47,475 bases of DNA from MED-G116 sp038107835 (lineage in GTDB: Bacteria > Pseudomonadota > Alphaproteobacteria > Puniceispirillales > Puniceispirillaceae): assembly GCA_038107835.1 (NCBI GenBank), contig JAYNHH010000019.1, forward strand, positions 1-47,475. The letters are read 5' to 3'. Position numbers and translations under genes: made by a program. The notes under the pieces are model-generated. The model saw only the letters and a program-made list of their open reading frames with translations. It did no database searches and had not been told where the DNA came from. Positions 9,204 through 17,920 of this stretch are shown here, in pieces; the stretch's first letter is position 1; the number at the start of each line of letters is the position of its first letter.

Positions 9204-10982
9204 ATGCCTGACAGCAGTCCGATCTGGGATCTGAAAGATTTATATGCCGGCATGGATGATCCGGCTTTGGCCGCAGATCTTGCCTCCGCCCGGAAGGATG
9301 CGGCCGCGCTTGCCGTCGGCTGGCAGGGAAAACTGGCCACGGCGTCTGGTGCCGAACTGGCGATGGTGATCGCTGAATATGAGCGCATCTTCGAATCATT
9401 GGGAAAGGTCCAGAGCCATGCCCAGCTGCTGTTTGCCGCGAACACCATTGATGCGGCGATTGCCAAGCACCATCAATCGGTGCGTGAGGCAGGTGCCGAG
9501 ATTAACGCAACATTGTTGTTTGTTGAGCTTGAAACAGCGGTGATGGATGACGCACATGTTGCTGATCTGATGAAAACAGCTGAATGTGCCCATTGGCAGC
9601 CCTGGCTGCGCCGGGTGCGGGCAATGGCACCGCACCAGCTGTCGGCGGACATGGAGCGCATGTTGGCAGAGCGTGCGCCGGCCGGACGGGGTGCCTGGGT
9701 TCGGTTGTTTGACGAAACTGCCGCCGCGATGAAATTTGCCTTTCAGGGGGCCGAAGTCACCGAGGCCGAGATCCTCGACAAGCTGTCCAATCCTGATGCC
9801 ACAATCCGCAAGGAGGCGGGACAATCGCTGTCGGCGACGCTGAAGGCGAATGACCGGCTGCTCTCACTCATCTTGAACACTATCGCCAAGGACAAGGAAG
9901 TCGAGGATCGCTGGCGTGGGTTTGCCAGACCTGTTGCCTCGCGCAATCTCGCCAACGACGTCGATGATGAGGTGGTTGACGCGCTGGTATCGGCGGTCAG
10001 CAGCCGAAATGCTGATCTCTCGCACCGGTATTATGCGATGAAGGCAGGCTGGATGGGCGTCGACCAGCTCGATTGGTGGGATCGCAACGCGCCACTGCCG
10101 GGCGATGATGATCGGCAGTTTTCGTGGCCTGAGGCCGAACGGATCGTGCTTGACGCCTTTACCGGGTTTGATCCTGATATGGCAGCAACCGCCCAACCAT
10201 TTTTTGAACGTAACTGGATCGATGCTGCACCGCGGCCGGGCAAAAGCTCGGGCGCTTTCTCGCACCCTGTGACGCCCTCGGCGCATCCCTATATCCTGAT
10301 GAATTTTGCGGGCAAATCACGGGATGTGATGACCCTTGCCCATGAGATGGGACACGGTGTCCACCAATGTCTTGCCGCTGCAAATGGCTATCTGATGTCG
10401 GACACGCCCCTTACGCTGGCCGAGACGGCGTCCGTATTTGCCGAAATGCTGGCATTCAGACAGCTGGTTGACAGCGCCGAGGATGCCGAAACCCGCCGCG
10501 TCTTGCTGGCCGGCAAGGTCGAGGACATGCTCAACACCGTGGTGCGACAGATTGCGTTTCATAATTTTGAAACAGCCTTCCATGCGGCGCGTGGTGAGGG
10601 TGAATTGACGGCCGGGGAAATTTCGGATGTCTGGATGGATACACAGCGCGCGGCCCTGGGACCTGCTGTTCGCATTGGTGATGATTACCGACCTGTCTGG
10701 GGCTATATCCCGCATTTTGTCCATACGCCCTTCTATGTCTATGCCTATGCCTTTGGCGACTGTCTGGTGAATGCACTCTGGCAAAGTTTCCAGACTGCCA
10801 GCGCGGCCGGCATGTCGGGTGATTTCGTGACAAGATACAAAAATCTGCTCTGCGCCGGCGGAACCGAACGCTATGACGTTGCGCTGGCCAAATTCGGACT
10901 CGATGCGCGCCAGCCCGTTTTCTGGTCTCTGGGCCTTGATATGATTTCTGGAATGATTGATGAGTTGGAAGGTCTTGATTGA
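9204..10982 (+). CDS. M3-family zinc oligoendopeptidase (PepF-like)
   Basis: A 592-residue cytosolic peptidase that should degrade short peptides. The thermolysin-type zinc motif HEMGHGVH is at residues 380-387, with a third ligand glutamate in the downstream TLAETASVFAEM segment, as in oligoendopeptidase F. The N-terminal IWDLKDLYAGMDDP is also typical of PepF. It starts at an ATG about 200 bases from the divergent gcv promoter and its stop overlaps the start of the next gene, so the two are coupled. Confidence 0.93.
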   Translation: MPDSSPIWDLKDLYAGMDDPALAADLASARKDAAALAVGWQGKLATASGAELAMVIAEYERIFESLGKVQSHAQLLFAANTIDAAIAKHHQSVREAGAEINATLLFVELETAVMDDAHVADLMKTAECAHWQPWLRRVRAMAPHQLSADMERMLAERAPAGRGAWVRLFDETAAAMKFAFQGAEVTEAEILDKLSNPDATIRKEAGQSLSATLKANDRLLSLILNTIAKDKEVEDRWRGFARPVASRNLANDVDDEVVDALVSAVSSRNADLSHRYYAMKAGWMGVDQLDWWDRNAPLPGDDDRQFSWPEAERIVLDAFTGFDPDMAATAQPFFERNWIDAAPRPGKSSGAFSHPVTPSAHPYILMNFAGKSRDVMTLAHEMGHGVHQCLAAANGYLMSDTPLTLAETASVFAEMLAFRQLVDSAEDAETRRVLLAGKVEDMLNTVVRQIAFHNFETAFHAARGEGELTAGEISDVWMDTQRAALGPAVRIGDDYRPVWGYIPHFVHTPFYVYAYAFGDCLVNALWQSFQTASAAGMSGDFVTRYKNLLCAGGTERYDVALAKFGLDARQPVFWSLGLDMISGMIDELEGLD

Positions 10983-12373
10983 TGGCATCGCAAAAGGGAT
11001 CTGAGCGACCCTCGAAAAATACCGGTCAGTTGGGCGGTCGCCTGCGCCGCTATGCGCGTGTTACCACCACCATGGGTGGACTGGCAGCTCGCGTTGCGGG
11101 TGAGCGTTATCTCGGCATGGAGATTGACAGGTCAAAACATGCGGCTGACCTGCGTGAGGCATTGGGCGGTCTGAAGGGGCCAATCATGAAGGTGGCGCAG
11201 ATTCTCTCGACGATTCCTGACGCCCTGCCGCCAGAATATGCTGAGGAGCTGGCGGCGCTGCAGGCTGATGCGCCACCGATGGGATGGCTGTTCACCCGCC
11301 GCCGCATGGCGTCTGAACTGGGGTCGGATTGGCAGTCGCGTTTCTCGTCCTTCAGCCGCGAGGCTGTTTCTGCCGCCTCTCTTGGCCAGGTTCACAAGGC
11401 AACCGACGAGGCGGGGAACAGCCTTGCGGTTAAGCTGCAATATCCCGATATGGCCTCGGCCATTGAGGCTGATCTGCGGCAGCTGAAACTGGTTCTGCAG
11501 CTCTATGAGCGTTATGATTCAGCGATTTCGACATCCGATGTCTATGACGAGCTCTCGGAGAGACTCCGCGAAGAGCTGGATTACCAGCGTGAAGCGGTGA
11601 ATATGCAGCTTTATCATTATATGCTGTGTGATGAAGATTGTGTCAGCCTGCCAGAGTACCGGGCCGATCTGTCAACCGACCGGTTGCTGACCATGAGTTG
11701 GCTTGAAGGTCAACGCGTGATGCCGTTTCTCGAGACCAATCCCAGCCAAGAGTCGCGCAACGACATTGCCAAAAAGATGTTTCGGGTCTGGTATGTGCCG
11801 TTCTATTTCTATGGGGTGATCCATGGCGACCCGCATCTGGGCAACTATTCGATTGATTCGGAAAACCGGATAAACCTGATGGATTTTGGCTCGATTCGCC
11901 TTTTCCGACCACAATTTGTGGGTGGAGTGATTGATCTCTACAGGGCGCTGCGCGACGAGGACCGCGACCTGGCCGTTCACGCCTATGAAAGTTGGGGGTT
12001 TGCCGGGCTTGATAATGAGGCGATTGATGTGCTGAACATGTGGGCCGGCTTCATCTATGCTCCGTTGCTCGAGGATAGGGTGCGGCCCATCCAGCAACTG
12101 CGCAATGGCAAGGCTGGCCGCGATCTTGCGGGGCAGGTGCATGCCGAGCTGAAACGCATTGGAGGGATCAAACCGCCGCGTGAATTCGTCCTGATGGACC
12201 GGGCAGCGGTCGGTCTTGGCTCCGTCTTTATGCATCTGGGCGCAGAGGTCAACTGGCACACAATGTTCCATGATCTGATCGATGATTTTGATACCGAAAA
12301 ACTGGCCACCAGACAGCGTGAAGCCGCCCACGCCGTCGGCATTCCCGATAATCTGTTGCATAAAGATGCATAA
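10982..12373 (+). CDS. ABC1/ADCK/UbiB-family atypical kinase
   Basis: A 463-residue protein of the UbiB-like atypical kinase/ATPase family, members of which support ubiquinone synthesis or lipid homeostasis. The N-terminal KxGQ-type element appears as MKVAQILSTIPDALP, a variant seen in part of the family. The A-rich nucleotide loop is SAASLGQVHKA, the catalytic loop is GVIHGDPHLGNY and the metal motif is MDFGS. The start chosen is the ATG at 10982, sharing one base with the upstream TGA; an in-frame TTG at 10979 is less likely. No hydrophobic C-terminal pair of helices is evident. Which substrate it supports here is not visible. Confidence 0.9.
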   Translation: MASQKGSERPSKNTGQLGGRLRRYARVTTTMGGLAARVAGERYLGMEIDRSKHAADLREALGGLKGPIMKVAQILSTIPDALPPEYAEELAALQADAPPMGWLFTRRRMASELGSDWQSRFSSFSREAVSAASLGQVHKATDEAGNSLAVKLQYPDMASAIEADLRQLKLVLQLYERYDSAISTSDVYDELSERLREELDYQREAVNMQLYHYMLCDEDCVSLPEYRADLSTDRLLTMSWLEGQRVMPFLETNPSQESRNDIAKKMFRVWYVPFYFYGVIHGDPHLGNYSIDSENRINLMDFGSIRLFRPQFVGGVIDLYRALRDEDRDLAVHAYESWGFAGLDNEAIDVLNMWAGFIYAPLLEDRVRPIQQLRNGKAGRDLAGQVHAELKRIGGIKPPREFVLMDRAAVGLGSVFMHLGAEVNWHTMFHDLIDDFDTEKLATRQREAAHAVGIPDNLLHKDA

Positions 12374-12389
12374 TCTGCCAGCCTGCTGG

Positions 12390-12439
12390 AGTGCTTAGGC
12401 ACTTTACAGCGGCCAACTACTCGGGGGGAGGGTTGGCCG
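12390..12439. terminator. Hairpins between convergent genes, possible terminator region
   Basis: Between the convergent kinase gene and pntB there are two stems: AGTGC/GCACT (12390-12403) and an 8-bp CGGCCAAC/GTTGGCCG stem (12410-12439). Neither is followed closely by a T run on either strand, so this is only a plausible termination region. Confidence 0.4.
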
Positions 12440-12493
12440 TTGGCTATTTCAGGACTGTTTTTTCACCGCTAAACGCCAGATTTTGTCGCCAGG

Positions 12494-13870
12494 TCAGCTG
12501 GTGATGCTACCCAACAGCTGGTCGAGCGAGGCTTTGGCATCGCCATAGAGCATGCGCGAGTTATCCTTGAAAAACAGCGGATTTTCGATGCCTGAATAGC
12601 CGCGCCCCTGACCGCGCTTGGAAATGATCACCTGCCGTGCTTTCCAGACTTCCAGCACGGGCATTCCGGCGATCGGGCTGTTCGGATCATCCTGTGCCGC
12701 CGGATTGACGATGTCATTTGCGCCAAGGATGATCACCATGTCCGTATTGGGAAAATCAGCGTTGATTTCATCCATCTCCAGAACGATGTCATAAGGCACC
12801 TTGGCCTCGGCAAGCAGCACATTCATGTGTCCGGGAAGGCGACCGGCCACCGGGTGGATGGCAAAACGGACTGACTTGCCCTGATCACGCAGGCGGCGGG
12901 TTATCTCCGAGACAGCCCCCTGCGCCTGGGCAACGGCCATGCCGTAGCCGGGAACAATGATAATGCTTTGCGCATCCTGCATATCAGCGGCAACCGAAGC
13001 GACGTCAGTCGCGATCATCTCTCCCTCGACTTCCTGCTGTGCGCCGGTGGCGGTACCCCAGCCACCCAGAATTACTGACAGGAAATTCCGGTTCATCGCG
13101 CGGCACATGATATAGGACAGGATAGCGCCCGACGCCCCAACCAGCGCCCCTGTGACAATCAATAGATCATTGCCAAGCAGAAAACCGGTTGCCGCCGCAG
13201 CCCATCCCGAATAGGAGTTCAGCATTGATACAACCACCGGCATGTCGGCCCCGCCAATGGCCATCACCAGATGCGCGCCAAAGATGAAGGCAATGGCCGT
13301 CATCAGATAGAGTGTCCAGATTCCAGCGTGATTCATGAACATGAAACCGAGCCAGATACAGGCACCAACAGCGATAAGATTCAGCAGATTGCGCGCTGGC
13401 AGCGCCAGCGGTTTGCCATCAATGACTCCAGACAGTTTGCCAAAGGCAATGACCGAACCAGTTGTTGTGACCGCGCCGATAAAGACGCCAAGGAAGATTT
13501 CGACCTCGTGAATGATGATCTCGGCCCCGACCAACCCGGCTGGCGGTGACAGCTCAGAGTTGATGCCGATGAAGACGGCAGCCAGGCCGACAAAGCTGTG
13601 CAGGGCGGCCACCAACTGGGGCATGCCGGTCATCTCGACACGCCGCGCAACGACAGCGCCGATTACCGCGCCAACTGCAATCATCGGCACAAGCCACTCA
13701 TAGCTTGTTACCTGTGGGCCAAAGATGGTGGCAAAAACGGCCAGCGCCATGCCGACGATGCCAAACCAGACGGCGCGCTTGGCACTTTCCTGGTTGGAGA
13801 GACCGCCGAGGGACAGAATGAACAGGACGCTGGCGGCGATATAGATTGCTGTAACGATATTTGAACTCAT
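12494..13870 (-). CDS. pntB: NAD(P) transhydrogenase subunit beta
   Basis: A 458-residue integral membrane subunit of the proton-translocating transhydrogenase, which moves hydride from NADH to NADP+. The first 260 residues hold many hydrophobic helices. The C-terminal domain III binds NADP(H) and shows IIVPGYGMAVAQAQGAVSE, HPVAGRLPGHMNVLLAEA, GANDIVNPAA and KRGQGRGYSGIENPLFF, all diagnostic. It follows pntA by 22 bases. Confidence 0.98.
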   Translation of the reverse strand: MSSNIVTAIYIAASVLFILSLGGLSNQESAKRAVWFGIVGMALAVFATIFGPQVTSYEWLVPMIAVGAVIGAVVARRVEMTGMPQLVAALHSFVGLAAVFIGINSELSPPAGLVGAEIIIHEVEIFLGVFIGAVTTTGSVIAFGKLSGVIDGKPLALPARNLLNLIAVGACIWLGFMFMNHAGIWTLYLMTAIAFIFGAHLVMAIGGADMPVVVSMLNSYSGWAAAATGFLLGNDLLIVTGALVGASGAILSYIMCRAMNRNFLSVILGGWGTATGAQQEVEGEMIATDVASVAADMQDAQSIIIVPGYGMAVAQAQGAVSEITRRLRDQGKSVRFAIHPVAGRLPGHMNVLLAEAKVPYDIVLEMDEINADFPNTDMVIILGANDIVNPAAQDDPNSPIAGMPVLEVWKARQVIISKRGQGRGYSGIENPLFFKDNSRMLYGDAKASLDQLLGSITS

Positions 13871-13892
13871 GATGCGCTATCTTTCTTCGGGG

Positions 13893-15458
13893 TCAGCTTT
13901 TCTGGAACATCGCCAGCATGCGGCGTGTCACCATGAAGCCGCCAACAATATTAATGGTGGCAATCAATACCGATATGCTCGCCAAAATCATGACGATCTG
14001 GTTGCTTGAGCCAATCTGCAGCAAGGCACCCAGAATGATGATCCCCGAGATTGCGTTGGTCACCGCCATCAGCGGCGTGTGCAGCGCATGGCTGACATTC
14101 CAGATCACCTGAAAGCCGACGAAACAGGCCAGAGCAAAAACAATGAAATGCTGCATGAAACTTGCCGGTGCGTAATTACCGATAAGCAGCATGAACAGCC
14201 CTCCGATTGTCAGCAGCCCCACCTGTTGCCGCCCTGCTTTGCGCTGGGCCGCCAGTTCCTGTGCTTTCTTCTCTTCGGGTGTCAGCTCAACTGGTTTTGG
14301 CGCATTGTCGGCCTTGCCGATAGCCTGCACCTTCGGTGCAGGAGGCGGGAAGGTGATCTCGCCATCATGGACCACGGTGGCGCCACGAATCACATCATCA
14401 TCCATATTTATGTTGATCTGCCCGTCCTTTTCCGGGGTCAGATCATCCATCATATGCCGGATATTGGTGGCGTAGAGTGTTGAGCTCTGCGCTGCCATCC
14501 GGCTTGGGAAATCAGTATAGCCGACCACGGTCACGCCATTATCGGTCTTGATCACTTCATCACGCACTGTCAGGTCACAATTGCCGCCCTGCTCAGCGGC
14601 AAGATCAACGACAACCGATCCCGGTTTCATCAACCCAACCATTTCGGCTGGCCATAATTTTGGCGCGGGACGACCGGGGATCAGCGCGGTGGTGATAACG
14701 ATGTCAATCTGTGGTGCCTGTTCGCGGAACAGGGCCATTTCCTTTTCGATGAATTCCGGCGAGGCGGGCTTTGCGTAACCGCCTTCTCCCCCGCCATCCT
14801 CATCGAATTCCAGCATCAGAAATTCGGCGCCCATGGACTCGATCTGCTCGGCCACCTCGGGGCGCACATCAAAGGCACGGACAATCGCGCCAAGCGATGT
14901 TGCCGTGCCGATTGCCGCCAGACCGGCAACGCCAGCACCAATCACCAGAACCTTGGCAGGTGGGACCTTGCCGGCGGCGGTGATCTGTCCGGTGAAAAAA
15001 CGCCCGAACTGGTTGCCCGACTCGATGACCGCCCGGTAGCCAGCAATGTTTGCCATTGAGGACAGCGCATCCATTTTCTGGGCGCGGCTGATCCGGGGAA
15101 CCATGTCCATTGCGATGGCGTTGGCGTTTGCCGCCTTGAAAACTTCCATCAGATCGGGGTTCTGGGCGGGCCAGAAAAAACTGATTACCGTCTGGCCAGC
15201 GCGCAGATGCTTTTGCTCCTTGGCGTCGACGCCGCGCACCTTGGCAATAACATCAGCTGTCTTCCATAGCGCTGCTGCGGTTTTGACTACCTGCACTCCA
15301 GCCCTTTCATAGGCGACGTCAGTGAAACCAGCGTCAGCGCCTGCGCCACTCTCGATGACACAGTCAAAACCAAGTTTCTGCAGTTGCAGAGCGCTGTCGG
15401 GCGTCATCGCCACGCGCTTTTCACCCTCGGCAATTTCTTTTGGTGATCCAATTATCAT
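13893..15458 (-). CDS. pntA: NAD(P) transhydrogenase subunit alpha, fused alpha1-alpha2 form
   Basis: A 521-residue protein combining the soluble NAD(H)-binding domain I (residues 1 to about 375, with VLVIGAGVAGLAAIGTA and DLAAEQGGNCDLT) and, after a charged linker (about 390-405), the membrane helices that many alphaproteobacteria encode as a separate PntAB. Three to four hydrophobic segments occupy the last 120 residues (GLLTIGGLFMLLIG onward). So the enzyme has the two-gene layout known from E. coli. Start ATG at 15458 fits the family N-terminus MIIGSPKEIAEGEKRVA. Confidence 0.97.
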   Translation of the reverse strand: MIIGSPKEIAEGEKRVAMTPDSALQLQKLGFDCVIESGAGADAGFTDVAYERAGVQVVKTAAALWKTADVIAKVRGVDAKEQKHLRAGQTVISFFWPAQNPDLMEVFKAANANAIAMDMVPRISRAQKMDALSSMANIAGYRAVIESGNQFGRFFTGQITAAGKVPPAKVLVIGAGVAGLAAIGTATSLGAIVRAFDVRPEVAEQIESMGAEFLMLEFDEDGGGEGGYAKPASPEFIEKEMALFREQAPQIDIVITTALIPGRPAPKLWPAEMVGLMKPGSVVVDLAAEQGGNCDLTVRDEVIKTDNGVTVVGYTDFPSRMAAQSSTLYATNIRHMMDDLTPEKDGQININMDDDVIRGATVVHDGEITFPPPAPKVQAIGKADNAPKPVELTPEEKKAQELAAQRKAGRQQVGLLTIGGLFMLLIGNYAPASFMQHFIVFALACFVGFQVIWNVSHALHTPLMAVTNAISGIIILGALLQIGSSNQIVMILASISVLIATINIVGGFMVTRRMLAMFQKS

Positions 15459-15667
15459 GGCGAACTTCTCGTATTTTTAAACTTTATCCATCTCGCCGGC
15501 CTGTTCCGGCGGACTGTTTTCGCCGATCATTCTGGCAGATGCAAGTTAAAACACTTTTGCTGCCTGCTGTAAAACCTGCTGTAATTGCCCATCGACATTT
15601 GATTTTTTGTCAATAATCGAATCGCGGATGAACTGGTGTACAGCTCCTGGCTCACAACAAATTACGC

Positions 15668-15704
15668 CAAAACAAAAGCCGCCGAGAACAATCAGGGCGG
15701 CTTT
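15668..15704 (-). terminator. Rho-independent terminator of rpsU
   Basis: On the minus strand AAAGCCGCC (15704-15696) pairs perfectly with GGCGGCTTT (15683-15675) across a 12-nt loop, and the 3' arm runs into TTTTGTTTT. It begins 38 bases after the rpsU stop. Confidence 0.88.
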
Positions 15705-15741
15705 CATCATGATTAAGTGGATATGGTCTTTCCAGCTGCTG

Positions 15742-15945
15742 CTAGTAACCTTCGCGCTCAAGGCGTTTGCGCATGAGTTTACGAACTCTGCGGGTAGATT
15801 CAGCAGCTTCGCGCGCGCGGCGCTCAGAAGGCTTTTCATAGGCCCGGCGATTTTTCATCTCCCGGAACACGCCCTCACGCTGAAGTTTCTTTTTCAGAAC
15901 CCGCAGCGCCTGATCCACATTGTTGTCTCTAACGGTGACGTACAC
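15742..15945 (-). CDS. rpsU: 30S ribosomal protein S21
   Basis: A 67-residue basic small-subunit protein. The body VTVRDNNVDQALRVLKKKL is the S21 signature, followed by the arginine- and lysine-rich tail. Start choice: the GTG at 15945 gives MYVTVRDNN, which matches the family N-terminus and sits 11 bases after an AGAAGGG ribosome site; a GTG at 15954 would add three residues. A single-gene unit closed by a strong terminator. S21 plus an adjacent, divergent COQ9 gene is common in alphaproteobacteria. Confidence 0.95.
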   Translation of the reverse strand: MYVTVRDNNVDQALRVLKKKLQREGVFREMKNRRAYEKPSERRAREAAESTRRVRKLMRKRLEREGY

Positions 15946-16152
15946 GTCTTTCACATCCCTTCTAAAGATTGCTGTTAAGCCGTTTTGACAGAGGCGATGT
16001 GGTACCACACACAAGGTTTGCATGTAAAGTGCCTAACCCGACCTGCGGAATGGGGATTAACCGGCAGGCCGGAAAAGACAAAAGGCCGCACGGGGTGGTA
16101 TTGTGAGCCAGATTGTATAATTCTGTGGTGACGCAATGCTAAGGGATCAATC

Positions 16153-16851
16153 ATGGTCGGACGCGATTTTACAGAGTCAATGTCAGGCAACGGCACCGCC
16201 GGCGAGGGTGTATCGGAGGAGGCTGCCGCGATCGTCTCGGCAGCACTCATGCATGTGCCGTTCGATGGCTGGAGTGACGAAGCGCTGGTGGCAGGCGCTG
16301 TCGATGCCGGCATCGAGCCAGAGCGTGTCAGTGTCTGCTTTCCATCTGGTCCTGTCGACGCGATCGTTGCCTATATCGCGGTGGCAGATGCAGAAATGGT
16401 TGCTGCTTTTGACGCATTGGCCGACAAACCTGAAAAGGTGCATCTGATGATTCGAACGTTGATCCTGCTCAGGCTCGAGCAGGCATCAGCGCACAAGGAA
16501 GCCGTTCGTCGCGCCCTGACCCTGCTGGCCTTGCCGACCAATGCCGGCCAGTCGGCGCGGACACTTTACCGGACTGTTGACGCGATGTGGCGCGCCGCCG
16601 GGCAACAGGACACGGATTTCTCCTTCTACACCAAGCGGGCAACCCTTGCTGCCGTCTACAGCGCCACTTTGTTGGCCTGGATGGCTGATACCAGCAGTGA
16701 TATGGCGGCGACCGAGGCATTTCTGGACCGGCGGTTGAGGGATGTGGCGCGGATCCCGCAGATGACAGGGCCGGCCCGGTCCATTTTTGCGGCTGGCCAG
16801 AAGTTGGCTGAAGGTATCGTCGGTGGAATGGGCCGGCGCACAGGGCGCTGA
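16153..16851 (+). CDS. COQ9-family protein (ubiquinone biosynthesis accessory)
   Basis: A 232-residue protein with an all-helical TetR-like fold expected; COQ9 proteins bind lipid and assist hydroxylase steps of ubiquinone synthesis. The central region HLMIRTLILLRLEQASAHKE, TLYRTVDAMWRAAGQQDTDFS and YTKRATLAAVY is characteristic, as is a C-terminal amphipathic helix (ARSIFAAGQKLAEGIVG). The ATG at 16153 is taken as the start. It is divergent from rpsU. Confidence 0.88.
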   Translation: MVGRDFTESMSGNGTAGEGVSEEAAAIVSAALMHVPFDGWSDEALVAGAVDAGIEPERVSVCFPSGPVDAIVAYIAVADAEMVAAFDALADKPEKVHLMIRTLILLRLEQASAHKEAVRRALTLLALPTNAGQSARTLYRTVDAMWRAAGQQDTDFSFYTKRATLAAVYSATLLAWMADTSSDMAATEAFLDRRLRDVARIPQMTGPARSIFAAGQKLAEGIVGGMGRRTGR

Positions 16852-16976
16852 TCCGGCGCTCCTCTCCATCAGAACAGACCTCATCAAGCGACTGGCAAAA
16901 TCCGTTCAATCGGTTATAACCGCATACCGGATAACAGGCTGTCAGGATGAACCCTGCCACCCAAGGTGAGAGCGTC

Positions 16977-17906
16977 ATGCCAATTAAAGTGCCCGACAAT
17001 TTGCCCGCATTGACTGAGCTTTTTGCTGAACAGGTTGATGTCATGGCGCAGCAACAGGCTGCTGGCCAGGACATCCGTCCGTTACGTCTGCTGCTGCTCA
17101 ATCTGATGCCGAAAAAGCGTGATACTGAAATTCAGTTTGCACGGCTGTTCGGGAATACGCCACTGCAGGTTGAGATGATACTGATGACCACGGCGAGCTA
17201 TACGCCGCGGAACACCGAGCCTGGATATCTAAGGCGGTTCTATCGGCAGTTGGATGACGTACGGGATCAGTTTTTTGATGCGTTGATCGTGACTGGTGCG
17301 CCCATCGAAACCCTGCCATTTGAGGACGTCAGCTATTGGCCAGAGCTGGTCGAGATCATGGAATGGTCGCGAACACATTGTTTCCGTCGGCTTGGCATAT
17401 GTTGGGGGGCGCAGGCCTTGCTCAGCCATTTTTTTGCGGTGCCGAAATTTGAAATGGTGGAAAAACTGTTTGGGGTCTATCAGCATCGTTTGCGGAATGT
17501 CTCAGGTCGGTTGATGCATGGATTCACCGACAGCTTTCCAATGCCGATTTCCCGCTACACCGAAACAAGGGCGGCTGATGTTGCCGCCGCTGGGCTGGAT
17601 GTTCTGGCCGAGGGAGATGGCTGTGGTGTTGGCATGGTGCGCGATCCGCAAAGCGGTGATCTCTTTGTTCTGAACCATCTTGAATATGACGCGGAAACGC
17701 TGGCCAATGAATATCATCGGGACCAGGCCGAGGGGCTGAACACGGCGTTGCCAGTCGGTTATTTCCCAGATGATGATCCGGCGCGCCCGCCGGTCAATTT
17801 CTGGCGGCCCTTTGCCTTTCTGCTGATCAGCAACTGGATCAATGATCTCTATCAGGCAACGCCCTTTGATTTGACCAAACTGAAAAATTCAGCTGCCGGC
17901 GATTGA
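16977..17906 (+). CDS. metA: MetA-family homoserine O-acyltransferase, predicted acetyl-specific
   Basis: A 309-residue enzyme that acylates homoserine at the first committed step of methionine synthesis. The ATG at 16977 gives MPIKVPDNLPA, matching known MetA starts, with GGTGAG six bases upstream; an earlier ATG at 16947 would add ten unconserved residues. The catalytic cysteine is C142 (ICWGAQA) and the His/Glu pair lies in LNHLEYD (H234, E236). Residue 111, in VTGAPIETL, is glutamate, not the glycine of the E. coli enzyme; in this family Glu at 111 marks acetyl-CoA users. So the product is probably O-acetylhomoserine. No metY or metZ is in the window and I see no clear SAM riboswitch upstream. 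Confidence 0.95.
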   Translation: MPIKVPDNLPALTELFAEQVDVMAQQQAAGQDIRPLRLLLLNLMPKKRDTEIQFARLFGNTPLQVEMILMTTASYTPRNTEPGYLRRFYRQLDDVRDQFFDALIVTGAPIETLPFEDVSYWPELVEIMEWSRTHCFRRLGICWGAQALLSHFFAVPKFEMVEKLFGVYQHRLRNVSGRLMHGFTDSFPMPISRYTETRAADVAAAGLDVLAEGDGCGVGMVRDPQSGDLFVLNHLEYDAETLANEYHRDQAEGLNTALPVGYFPDDDPARPPVNFWRPFAFLLISNWINDLYQATPFDLTKLKNSAAGD

Positions 17907-17920
17907 AATCGCCATATTGA

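Noticed and set aside
15546..15839. Leftward frame between rpsU and pntA, including a 53-residue part beginning MMKAALIVLGGF that looks like a small membrane protein.
   Set aside because: The supposed start and hydrophobic part coincide with the rpsU terminator stem-loop and T run, which explains the sequence; no ribosome site is present.
16852..16976. Possible SAM riboswitch before metA, as is common in alphaproteobacteria.
   Set aside because: I looked for the SAM-II core and related motifs and found no convincing match; only short CCG/CGG pairings are visible.
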